Of a stretch of 64,000 nucleotides of DNA, positions 56,119 to 63,335 are shown piece after piece. The DNA is taken from NCBI RefSeq assembly GCF_034377285.1, contig NZ_CP139715.1:4386001-4450000 (forward strand). Direction: 5' to 3'. The notes under the pieces were generated by a model. The model was not told the origin of the DNA and ran no database searches. It was given only the letters and a program-made list of their open reading frames with translations. The position numbers and the translations under genes are program-made. Origin of the DNA: Thalassobaculum sp. OXR-137 (lineage in GTDB: Bacteria > Pseudomonadota > Alphaproteobacteria > Thalassobaculales > Thalassobaculaceae). Every line of letters starts with the position of its first letter. Within the stretch, counting starts at the first letter, position 1.

Positions 56119-56147
56119 TTGCAAAGCATATCCCAGCCGATCATATT
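56119..56147 (+). promoter_or_regulatory. Putative sigma-70 promoter of an sRNA
   Basis: TTGCAA (56119-56124) and CATATT (56142-56147) are separated by 17 bp in an AT-richer patch. No protein gene lies downstream before the terminator at 56212-56240. Confidence 0.55.
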
Positions 56148-56153
56148 TTGCAG

Positions 56154-56240
56154 TGCAGCATGACTGCCCAACATGCTGTGTAGACTTCTTGGGCGTTTCC
56201 TCCCTTAACTCGGGCCGCGCTTGTCGCGGCCCCTTTTTTT
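56154..56240 (+). ncRNA. Predicted small RNA with two stem-loops
   Basis: About 87 nt from the predicted start to the end of a T-run. A 5' hairpin CAGCATG/CATGCTG (56156-56162 and 56172-56178) has a 9-nt loop. A mostly unpaired linker (56179-56211) carries TTTCCTCCCTT, a CU-rich anti-Shine-Dalgarno-like stretch. The 3' hairpin GGGCCGCG/CGCGGCCC (56212-56219 and 56225-56232) is followed by eight T residues. No coding frame with a ribosome-binding site lies inside. This is the layout of trans-acting alphaproteobacterial sRNAs with CCUCC-type seeds. No family was assigned. Confidence 0.62.
56212..56240 (+). terminator. Orphan rho-independent terminator
   Basis: GGGCCGCG-CTTGT-CGCGGCCC followed by CTTTTTTTT. 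The nearest upstream plus-strand gene is beyond a minus-strand desaturase, so it must end a short local transcript. Confidence 0.92.
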
Positions 56241-56445
56241 GTGCGCCACGGCCGGCTCACAGTGGCCGAGACCGGGTTTTCCGTCCAGTGCGGCAGCGCT
56301 TGCCGGGTCGGCCCCGGCAATTCCTACCCCCGGTCCCGATCGTCTCGAACAGAGATATTATAAAACAACGACTTAAATCCATCCTGCCTCTGGCCCGGCG
56401 CTTGCGACACCTCCCGCGACACAAACCTGCTGCGGGAGAGGCAGA

Positions 56446-56970
56446 ATGCGAGATATCGATCCGATCCATTTCCAGCCGTCCAACGACGGCGCCATCGCCC
56501 TCGATGTCGCCCAGGCCCGGCATGTGCCGATGCTGAGCACGGTCAGCCTGTGCGGCCGCGCCGCCGGTCCGATCCAGCTCGACGTCGTCTTCGGCGTCGC
56601 CAACGAAAACGTTCCGACCGCCGAGGCCCTGCTGTTCCACCAGCTTCCCAAGGCCATCCGCGGCGCCATCGACGAGTGGGCGGTCCATCTCTCCGCCCGG
56701 CCCTGGCGGTTCCGCCGGGAGGCCATGACCCATTTCGCCCGGGTCTTCGCCGACCAGTTCCGCCAGCACATGGAGGAGATGACCGACGAGGAGTTCGAGA
56801 GCCTCAAGGAAGTCGGCTACACCTGCCTGCTGGAGCGCATGGACGACGGGGCGCGCATCGGCGACCTGCACCAGGCGCGGATCTATCTGGACAGCGTCCA
56901 CGACCATCACCGCGAGGCCGCCCGCCGGTTCCTGAACAGCCAGGCGCCGCGCGCCCTGCACCACGCCTGA
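56446..56970 (+). CDS. Unknown 174-residue soluble protein
   Basis: I do not recognise the family. The ATG is preceded by GGGAGAGG. The protein has no signal peptide or membrane helix. The first half has strand-like segments (IQLDVVFGVANENVP); the second half is helical and charged (RREAMTHFARVFADQFRQHM then EEMTDEEFESLKEVGYTCLL). It is followed by a strong terminator and preceded by the sRNA terminator, so it is an independent unit. Confidence 0.75.
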   Translation: MRDIDPIHFQPSNDGAIALDVAQARHVPMLSTVSLCGRAAGPIQLDVVFGVANENVPTAEALLFHQLPKAIRGAIDEWAVHLSARPWRFRREAMTHFARVFADQFRQHMEEMTDEEFESLKEVGYTCLLERMDDGARIGDLHQARIYLDSVHDHHREAARRFLNSQAPRALHHA

Positions 56971-57046
56971 GACCGCAGCACGTCACGAGTTTCCTTCGCC
57001 GTCGGGAGGGCACCCGCCCAAGACGGCACACTCTCCCCCTCACCTC

Positions 57047-57079
57047 GCCCGCTCCGTCACCGGAGCGGGCTTTTTCTTT
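57047..57079 (+). terminator. Rho-independent terminator
   Basis: GCCCGCTCCG (57047-57056), loop TCAC, CGGAGCGGGC (57061-57070), then TTTTTCTTT. It ends the 56446-56970 transcript. Confidence 0.93.
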
Positions 57080-57201
57080 GGCGGCGCGGGTTCGTAGGAC
57101 GAGCGGCAAAGGACGGGAGCGGGCGAGCGCCGCGCCGGTTTCCTGCGAGGTCTGGACGCGGGGGAACCGTGGAAAGGACAGCGCCTCTCCCTCCCTCCTT
57201 T

Positions 57202-57313
57202 CACTCCCCGGATTTATTCCGGGGCAAGTCCGTCCGCGGGCGCCAAATCAGAGAGCAGATCCCAGACACCCGGTCGGGCCCATCCGCGTGCCCCGGAATA
57301 AATCCGGGGAGTG
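57202..57313. repeat. Perfect 25-bp inverted repeats with a 62-bp spacer
   Basis: The arm at 57202-57226 (CACTCCCCGGATTTATTCCG and five more bases) is perfectly complementary to 57289-57313. Each arm is itself nearly palindromic (CCCCGGA/TCCGGGG). The spacer has no ORF. It looks like a miniature inverted-repeat or extragenic palindromic element. Confidence 0.85.
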
Positions 57314-57464
57314 AGAAGAGACAGACAGAGAGAGAGAGAGACGACAGCCGCCTGCACCCTTCCGCCTGGACCCTCGGCCTCATCACTCAATCACAGAGGA
57401 AGCAAGTCCCGGAACGCCGCTCGGGCCAATGGGGAGAAAGTGCGGCCGACTCTCCAGAGAACCC

Positions 57465-57499
57465 GCAAAAAGAAAGAGAGCCGCCCGCAGGCGGCCCTC
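57465..57499 (-). terminator. Rho-independent terminator of the 57570 gene
   Basis: On the minus strand, GCCGCC and GGCGGC (57480-57485, 57490-57495) pair around a 4-nt loop, extended by GAG/CTC, and are followed by TTTCTTTTT. Confidence 0.8.
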
Positions 57500-57569
57500 G
57501 ATACTCGGGGTAGGAAATCTGGCTCTTCGCGTCAGGCCCCAGGAGCGTGTGCCCCGGGGGTGCTGTCCC

Positions 57570-58289
57570 TCAGCGCCGAACCGTTCCGGAGACGGAGATG
57601 TCTCCGGCCTCGATCGCGGACTTCAGAATGTCGAGCCCGCGAGCAAGCTCTTCATACGTTTCACGGTAGCGGGTCAGTTCACTCACTTCCGCTTCCATGA
57701 CGCCGGATTTCGACTTGTTGCCGAGATCCAGCAGTTTGGCGAGGTACCGGCCCTTGATCCGGGCCGCGTGGCGAACCACGCCTTCGACCTCGCTCTGGTT
57801 CACTTCCATAACAACGTCCGAGACCGCCCTTCGGTTCTCTTCCGATGCAAATCTGTCGAGTTCGCGCACGTACTGGGCGGCGTTGACGCGGCCTCCGGGC
57901 ATGGCGTCATGCAGCCAGTTGGCCCGCTGCGCCGGCTTGGCAGCGCCCTTCTGGCCGGCCTGACGCGCCGCGATCCGCTCCTGCGCGGTGCCCCCCGGAC
58001 GGGCCGGCGCGGGTGCGGCCGCCGCTACAGCTTTCGGGCGCACGGCCGGGGCGGTCTTGACGGTCTCGCGCACGGCGGCGATCGGGCTGCGCGCCGTCCC
58101 GCCGTCGCGGGCGGCCAGCGCCCGGGCGGCGGCATTGGTATTCGCCGGGCCGGTGAGAGCCGGTGTCGAGGCGGCCGTCACGGGTGCCCGCGGTGCCGCC
58201 TTTGACTTCGCCTCGTCGGCGAACGGATCCCAGTTGCCGATCGTGTCGGCGGTCTCGAGGCCCTTCTTCAGTGCGGCGGCAAGCGACAT
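57570..58289 (-). CDS. Unknown protein with disordered N-terminus
   Basis: A 239-residue protein I do not recognise. Residues 1-20 are SLAAALKKGLETADTIGNWD; residues 25-120 are Ala/Pro/Thr/Lys-rich and probably disordered. The last 110 residues are helical, with LARGLDILKSAIEAG near the end and probably coiled-coil segments. No signal peptide. A terminator lies directly downstream, so it is a separate unit. It could be a scaffold or a DNA/peptidoglycan-associated protein, but nothing here proves that. Confidence 0.72.
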   Translation of the reverse strand: MSLAAALKKGLETADTIGNWDPFADEAKSKAAPRAPVTAASTPALTGPANTNAAARALAARDGGTARSPIAAVRETVKTAPAVRPKAVAAAAPAPARPGGTAQERIAARQAGQKGAAKPAQRANWLHDAMPGGRVNAAQYVRELDRFASEENRRAVSDVVMEVNQSEVEGVVRHAARIKGRYLAKLLDLGNKSKSGVMEAEVSELTRYRETYEELARGLDILKSAIEAGDISVSGTVRR

Positions 58290-58404
58290 GATGTTCTCCC
58301 TTGGCTAGACCGGCGGAGAACCGCCGATCCGATGTGTCGCCAAGATCAAAGCAAGAGCCGTGCCGTTTTAGCGGATCCGCCGAGTCGAGCGGAGCGCCTG
58401 GCGC

Positions 58405-59367
58405 TTACGCCGCCGATTTCAGCCGGTCCCGGTTATGCGGGGCGGCAAAATCGATGCGCGGCCCTTTCGGCACGATCCCGGTCGGATTCACCGTCCGGTG
58501 ACTGCCGTAATAGTGCGTCTTGATGTGGTCGAGATTCACCGTCGATGCAACCCCGCCCCACTGGTAGAGCTCGCGGGTGTAGCTCCAGAGATTGGGGAAA
58601 TCGACCACCCGGTTGCGGTTGCACTTGAAGTGGCCGTGATACACCGGATCGAAGCGCAGCAGGGTCGGCAGCAGGCGCCAATCCGCCTCGGTGACACGCT
58701 CGCCCATGAGATAGCGCCGGCTGCTCAGCCGGTCCTCCAGCCAGTCCAGCGAGTCGAAGAGGTCGTCGAACGCCTCCTCGTAGGCCTTCTGCTTGGTGGC
58801 GAAGCCGGTGCGATAGACGCCGTTGTTCACGGTCTCGTAGACCCGGTCGTTGACCGCGTCGATCTCCTCGGCAAGCTCGGCCGGGTAATAATCGCCGGGC
58901 TTCGCGCCGATCCGGTCGAAGGCGCTGTTGAACATCCGGATGATCTCGGCCGACTCGTTGTTGACGATCGTGCCTTCCTTCTTGTCCCAAAGCACGGGCA
59001 CCGTGACCTTGCCCGTGTATTTCGGGTCGGCTCGCGTATAGACCTGATGCAGGTACTCCGCGCCGTGCAGGGTGTCCGGATGCTCGTCGGTGAACTGCCA
59101 GCCGTTCTCCAGCATCAGCGGATCGACGACCGTCACGTCGATCATGCCTTCCAAGCCCTTGAGCTTGCGGAAGATCAGCGTGCGGTGCGCCCAGGGGCAG
59201 GCATAGGATACGTAAAGATGATAGCGCCCGGCCTCCGGCTGGAACCGCGCCTCGGGATCGTCGCGGATCCAGTCGCGGAACGCGCTCTCCTTGCGCTTGA
59301 AGTTTCCGTCCTCGGTGCCGCCGCGCACGTCGCCGGTCTTCCAGACGCCGTCCACCAGCTGTCCCAT
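58405..59367 (-). CDS. yqjG: Glutathionyl-hydroquinone reductase (xi-class GST)
   Basis: A 320-residue xi-class glutathione transferase that reduces glutathionyl-hydroquinones. The active-site cysteine is in SYACPWAHRTLI near residue 57, with the conserved GRYHLYVSYACP run. VPVLWDKKEGTIVNNESAEI is the glutathione-binding strand and turn, and the C-terminal domain ends in the typical THYYGSHRTVNPTGIVPKGP. The ATG at 59367 gives the standard MGQLVDGVW start. It is divergent from the PKHD gene. Confidence 0.92.
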   Translation of the reverse strand: MGQLVDGVWKTGDVRGGTEDGNFKRKESAFRDWIRDDPEARFQPEAGRYHLYVSYACPWAHRTLIFRKLKGLEGMIDVTVVDPLMLENGWQFTDEHPDTLHGAEYLHQVYTRADPKYTGKVTVPVLWDKKEGTIVNNESAEIIRMFNSAFDRIGAKPGDYYPAELAEEIDAVNDRVYETVNNGVYRTGFATKQKAYEEAFDDLFDSLDWLEDRLSSRRYLMGERVTEADWRLLPTLLRFDPVYHGHFKCNRNRVVDFPNLWSYTRELYQWGGVASTVNLDHIKTHYYGSHRTVNPTGIVPKGPRIDFAAPHNRDRLKSAA

Positions 59368-59475
59368 GAAATCCTCGTCCGTTGAATGACTTGCCACAGA
59401 GTGACTTGATCGAAAGGCCAAGGTGGGGTGGATTGCGCGGTAATCAACACCAAACGGGTCAATCGGGAGACAGCA

Positions 59476-60147
59476 ATGGTTGCGATGATCGAAGGTCTGC
59501 TCACCAAGGAGCAGGTGCAGACCATCGCCAAACGCCTGTTCAGCGCCAAGTTCGCGGACGGCTCCATGAGCGGCGGTCCGCTGGGCAAGGAGATCAAGAA
59601 AAACACCCAGGTGGCGCCGAACAGTCCGGAGTATCGGGAGCTGGCGGATTTCGTTCTGTCGATCATCAAGCAGAACGAAAAGGTGGCGATCAATGCCATC
59701 CCGCGGCGCATCCTGCCGCCGATCTTCGCCTCCTACACCGAGGGGCACCGCTACGGCGACCACGTGGACGCGGCCCTGATGGGCCAGTGGCCGGGCATGC
59801 GCACCGATCTGTCCATGACGATCTTCCTGAACGATCCCGGCGCCTACCAGGGCGGGGAGCTGGTGCTGATCACCGATTTCGGCGAGCAGGTCTACAAGGG
59901 CAAGGCCGGCGACGCGGTGCTGTACCCCACCCATTACCGCCACCGGGTGAACCCGGTCACCAAGGGCCGGCGCATGGCGATCGTGACCTGGATGGAGAGC
60001 ATGGTGCGCGATCCCGCCCGGCGCGAGATCATCGGCGACCTGGCGGCCGTCATGGAGCGGCTGGTGGCGACCAAGGGCGACGAGGAACTGATGCTGCGGG
60101 TGGAGAAGGCCCGGCTGAACCTGCTGCGCATGTGGGCCGACAGCTGA
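59476..60147 (+). CDS. piuC: PKHD-type Fe(II)/2-oxoglutarate hydroxylase
   Basis: A 223-residue PiuC/YbiX-family dioxygenase linked in other bacteria to iron uptake. The iron ligands fit HxD...H: HVDAALMG near residue 107 and HRHRVNPVTKG near residue 162, with the following Arg binding 2-oxoglutarate. The start at 59476 (MVAMIEGLLTKEQV) follows a GGGAGA site and matches the family better than an upstream start at 59428. No TonB receptor is adjacent. Confidence 0.87.
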   Translation: MVAMIEGLLTKEQVQTIAKRLFSAKFADGSMSGGPLGKEIKKNTQVAPNSPEYRELADFVLSIIKQNEKVAINAIPRRILPPIFASYTEGHRYGDHVDAALMGQWPGMRTDLSMTIFLNDPGAYQGGELVLITDFGEQVYKGKAGDAVLYPTHYRHRVNPVTKGRRMAIVTWMESMVRDPARREIIGDLAAVMERLVATKGDEELMLRVEKARLNLLRMWADS

Positions 60148-60238
60148 ACCCGCCCGGCCGCCGCAATCCTTGACCCGGAGCCTGCCGCCGGGCGACCATC
60201 GGCCGATATCGCCATAAGAAGCCCCGACCGGAAGAGCC

Positions 60239-61114
60239 ATGGTCAAAGGCCCGACGACAGCCTTGCTGAGACGCCTGAAGCCCGTGCGCGCCGCCGAGCC
60301 TCCGGAGCTTCCGTACTTCTCCTACGCCTCGGCCGAACATCCGGTGCTCAAGCGCCTGATCATCCAGGCGGTGGAGAAGATGACCGGGCAGCCCCGGGTG
60401 AAGCGGCTGTACCTGGAACACCGCCTGAACCCGGTTCCGGACGAAGATTTCTGGTCCGCCGCCGTCCGCAAGCTGGAACTGAACCTGGTCTACGACCGGG
60501 CGAAATGGGAGGCGGTGCCGAAGGACGGACCGCTGGTCATCGTCGCCAACCATCCGTTCGGCGTGCTCGACGGCATCGTGATCAGCTACCTGACCTCGCG
60601 CATCCGGCCGCGCTTCAAGGTGCTGACCAACTCCGTCCTGTTCCGCGCGCCGGAGGTGCGGCCGTTCCTGCTGCCGATCGACTTCGCCGAGAGTCGGGAG
60701 GCCCTGGCAACCAATATCGAGACCCGCAAGCTCGCCCTGCAGGAACTGTCCGAGGGCGGCGCCATCGTGGTGTTTCCGGGCGGCACCGTGTCCACCGCGC
60801 CGTCGACCTTCGGCCGGGCGGTCGATCCCGACTGGAAGCCCTTCACCTCGAAGCTGATCGTGTCCGCCAAAGCGAGCGTGGTGCCGGTCTATTTCCAGGG
60901 GCAGAACAGTAAGCTGTTCCAGTTCGCCAGCAATGTCAGCCAGACCATGCGCGAGGCGCTGCTGTTCAAGGAAGTCGCCAACAAGATCGGCACCGACATG
61001 CCGCTGACCGTCGGCGACACCATCCCGTTCGAGCATCTGGCCCATCTGAAGGACCGGCGGATGCTGATCGACCATCTGCGGTCGATCACCTACGAGCTCG
61101 GCGGTCCGAAATAG
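60239..61114 (+). CDS. Lysophospholipid acyltransferase-family protein
   Basis: A 291-residue PlsC-like acyltransferase. The HX4D motif is NHPFGVLDG near residue 104, and FPGGTVST near residue 180 corresponds to the glycerol-phosphate-binding motif. The short hydrophobic segment around GPLVIVANHP supports membrane association. It may act on lysophosphatidic acid or ornithine lipid; the OlsA/hemolysin-like branch is a possibility. It ends 4 bp from the convergent Nudix gene. Confidence 0.85.
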   Translation: MVKGPTTALLRRLKPVRAAEPPELPYFSYASAEHPVLKRLIIQAVEKMTGQPRVKRLYLEHRLNPVPDEDFWSAAVRKLELNLVYDRAKWEAVPKDGPLVIVANHPFGVLDGIVISYLTSRIRPRFKVLTNSVLFRAPEVRPFLLPIDFAESREALATNIETRKLALQELSEGGAIVVFPGGTVSTAPSTFGRAVDPDWKPFTSKLIVSAKASVVPVYFQGQNSKLFQFASNVSQTMREALLFKEVANKIGTDMPLTVGDTIPFEHLAHLKDRRMLIDHLRSITYELGGPK

Positions 61115-61118
61115 AGCG

Positions 61119-61721
61119 TCAGGCGGGATAGCCCAGGGCGTCGGCCACCGGTCCCGGCAGACTGCCGCGCCGGCCCAGGATTTCCACCTTCATCAGCATG
61201 TTCTGAGAAAACGCGTCTCGGATCTCGCCGGCGAGCGCCATCTCCAACGCCGCGGCGAAGGGCAGTCTGCGGATATCGATCTTCTCGTCGGGATCGGGAT
61301 CGGCGTCGCCCACCGTCAGGTCCCAGGCAAGGAAGCCGACGCCGATCTCGTCGGAGATCGCGTTGGAAAAGTCGGTGTGCAGGATTTCCAACCAGTTTCC
61401 GGCGGTCAGCCCGGTCTCCTCCTTCAGCTCGCGGCGGGCGGAGTCGATGGGCGGCACATCCAGGCGGCCGCCGCCTTCCGGCAGTTCCCAGGAATAGTAG
61501 TCGCGGGGAAACCGATGCTGGCCGACCAGCCAGACATGCCCCTGCGCATCGACCGGCACGATTCCGACGGCGACAGACTTCACCTCGCAGACGCCGTAGA
61601 GGCCGGGATTGCCGCCCGGATCGGTGACGTCGTGCTCGCTGATGCCGATCCACGGGTTATCGTAGACCCGCCGGGTGGCATTGACGATCCAGGGCCCGCG
61701 CCGGGCCGGCGTCTCGGTCAT
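61119..61721 (-). CDS. Nudix hydrolase (ADP-ribose pyrophosphatase-like)
   Basis: A 200-residue Nudix protein. WELPEGGGRLDVPPIDSARR and then ELKEETGL form the Nudix box, with a slightly long loop between the glycines and the REL helix. RRVYDNPWIGISEHDV at the N-terminus is typical of ADP-ribose/GDP-mannose pyrophosphatases. Start at 61721 (MTETPARRGPWIV). The ORF upstream of it is not homologous. PadR lies 86 bp upstream on the same strand. Confidence 0.87.
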   Translation of the reverse strand: MTETPARRGPWIVNATRRVYDNPWIGISEHDVTDPGGNPGLYGVCEVKSVAVGIVPVDAQGHVWLVGQHRFPRDYYSWELPEGGGRLDVPPIDSARRELKEETGLTAGNWLEILHTDFSNAISDEIGVGFLAWDLTVGDADPDPDEKIDIRRLPFAAALEMALAGEIRDAFSQNMLMKVEILGRRGSLPGPVADALGYPA

Positions 61722-61806
61722 TGGGCGGGTTCCTTCCAAGCGGGGACGCAGGGCCGCAGCCTCGCGGTTGCGGACCCTGCGATCAAGCCCCTGTCGTAGC
61801 GGCCGA

Positions 61807-62430
61807 TCAGCTCTGCTCGACCGCCAGGGCGGCGGCATCCAGGGCGGCGGCGACGACGCGGGCCTGATCCTCGTTCAGCGGTCCGCGCGCCATGCGCAGG
61901 CGCATGGCCAGCTTCAGATTCTCCATGGCCCGCACCACCTGGGGATCGGGACCGCTGCCGGCCTGGGCGGCGAAGGCGTCCATCCGGGCCATCGCCGCAT
62001 CGGCGGCCGGCCGGTTGCCCTCCAGGAAGGCCGTCCCCTCCTCGGTGATGGCATAGCGCTTCTTGCCGCCCTCCTCGGTCACCGTGGCGTGGCCCAGTTC
62101 CTCCAGCAGGGTCAGGGTCGGGTAGATGACCCCCGGGCTCGGCGTGTAGGTGCCGGCGACCCGGTCCTCGATCTCCTTGATCAGCTCGTAGCCGTGGCGC
62201 GGCTGTTCGGCGATCAGGGCGAGAACCACGTAGCGCAGCTCCCCGTGGTCGAACAGCCGACCGGCGCGACGTCCGCCCCGATGGCCGCCGCCATGGCCTC
62301 CTCCGTGATCTCCGCGATGGCCGTGCCGGCCGCCGCGCCGACCGCCGCCGTCCTCGTGGGCGAAGCGGCAGCCGTCGTGGTGGCCGTGATGATGGTCGTG
62401 GCGATGCTGGCGCCCGTGACGATGTCTCAT
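61807..62430 (-). CDS. PadR-family regulator with His/Gly-rich N-terminus
   Basis: A 207-residue PadR regulator. The winged helix spans about residues 60-145: LRYVVLALIAEQPRHGYELI, SPGVIYPTLTLLEELG and RYAITEEGTAFLEG. The C-terminal dimerisation helix follows (about 155-205). The first 55 residues are almost entirely His, Gly, Arg and Asp (HHHGHHDGC and similar), with one Cys, consistent with metal binding. The GGAGA site precedes ATG 62430. A long inverted repeat in its promoter is a likely autoregulatory operator. Confidence 0.87.
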   Translation of the reverse strand: MRHRHGRQHRHDHHHGHHDGCRFAHEDGGGRRGGRHGHRGDHGGGHGGGHRGGRRAGRLFDHGELRYVVLALIAEQPRHGYELIKEIEDRVAGTYTPSPGVIYPTLTLLEELGHATVTEEGGKKRYAITEEGTAFLEGNRPAADAAMARMDAFAAQAGSGPDPQVVRAMENLKLAMRLRMARGPLNEDQARVVAAALDAAALAVEQS

Positions 62431-62442
62431 AATGCAAATCTC

Positions 62443-62491
62443 CGATAGGGTTTCGTTATATCGAAATAAAAGATATATCGAACCCCTATCG
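62443..62491. promoter_or_regulatory. Putative PadR operator
   Basis: CGATAGGGTTTCGTTATATC (62443-62462) and its inverted copy (62472-62491) match in 18 of 20 positions around a 9-bp AT-rich spacer. TTGACT on the minus strand (62494-62499) lies at the outer edge as a -35 candidate, so binding here would block padR transcription. Confidence 0.7.
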
Positions 62492-62599
62492 AGTCAAGAC
62501 GCTTCCGCTCCCGGCGCCCCGGCCCGGTGGCGGGATCCGGGACAGGAACACCGGAAAGTCGTCTCGACGGATTCAGGGCGCAGGGAGCTAGGGTGGCGC

Positions 62600-63226
62600 T
62601 TAGCCCCCCTGGCGGATGGCCTCGAACTCCAGGATGATCTCGACCGTGTCGCCGACCATGTCGCCCTCAAGCGCATAGGTCATGCCGAAGTCGGAGCGCT
62701 TGATCGAGGTGCGGGCGGAGATGCCGATGGCGTAGTGCTTGTCGCCGAAGGGATAGCGGCCGCTGCGGTTCCAGGTCACGTCCAGCGCCACCGGCTGGGT
62801 CACGCCCCGGATCGTCAGGTCGCCGAAGACCTGGCCCGTCCGGGCGCCGGTCGGCTTCGCGCCGGTGCCGGTGAAGGTGATCGCCGGGTGTTCCTGCGCC
62901 CACAGGAAGTCCTTCTTGGCCACATGCTCGTCGCGGGCCGGATGGGCGGTGGAGACGCTGGCGGTCTTGACCTCGGCGCTGACGTTGCTGAGGGTGCGCG
63001 CCTCCTCGTCGAAGGTGAAGGAACCGACGACCTCCAGGAACCGGCCCAGCACGTCGGCGAAACCGAGATGGCTGACGGTGAAGGCGACCACCGAATGCTC
63101 GGGGTCGATCACGTAGTCATAGGGCTGTGCGCGGGCGGCACCTGGTGCCAGGCCCAGATACAGGCTCGCCGCCAGCAGCGGCACGGCCGCTGCCTTTCGC
63201 AGGATCGCGGTGATGTGAGTCGCCAT
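62600..63226 (-). CDS. YceI-family periplasmic protein
   Basis: A 208-residue YceI-family lipocalin-like protein that binds isoprenoid-type lipids in the periplasm. A signal peptide (AAAVPLLAASLYLGLAPGAA then RAQ) precedes the core. Family landmarks are VIDPEHSVVAFTVSHLGFAD, VSTAHPARDEHVAKKDFL and IRGVTQPVALDV. AGGAGGAA lies ahead of the ATG. It is on the minus strand, ahead of padR, with 169 bp between. No cytochrome b561 partner is present. Confidence 0.92.
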   Translation of the reverse strand: MATHITAILRKAAAVPLLAASLYLGLAPGAARAQPYDYVIDPEHSVVAFTVSHLGFADVLGRFLEVVGSFTFDEEARTLSNVSAEVKTASVSTAHPARDEHVAKKDFLWAQEHPAITFTGTGAKPTGARTGQVFGDLTIRGVTQPVALDVTWNRSGRYPFGDKHYAIGISARTSIKRSDFGMTYALEGDMVGDTVEIILEFEAIRQGG

Positions 63227-63335
63227 GGTCCATTCCTCCTTTCGGCGCGCCCCGCCCCGGGCTAGTAGGGGGCAAGCTAGTACGGAGCACCGGGCCGGCA
63301 ACAGCCCCGCCGGTCCACAACCGCGTGAGGTGCAC

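Larger units (their letters stand above)
57080..57569. other. Non-coding stretch with repeats
   Basis: About 490 bp without a convincing gene. Frames exist, but they have no ribosome-binding site and run through repeats. It holds a 25-bp inverted repeat pair (57202-57226, 57289-57313), a short GA microsatellite near 57327-57341, and the terminator of the downstream minus-strand gene (57465-57499). Confidence 0.6.

Noticed and set aside
57169-57513. Frames in the 57.1-57.5 kb interval
   Set aside because: They run through the 25-bp inverted repeats and a GA microsatellite and lack ribosome-binding sites.
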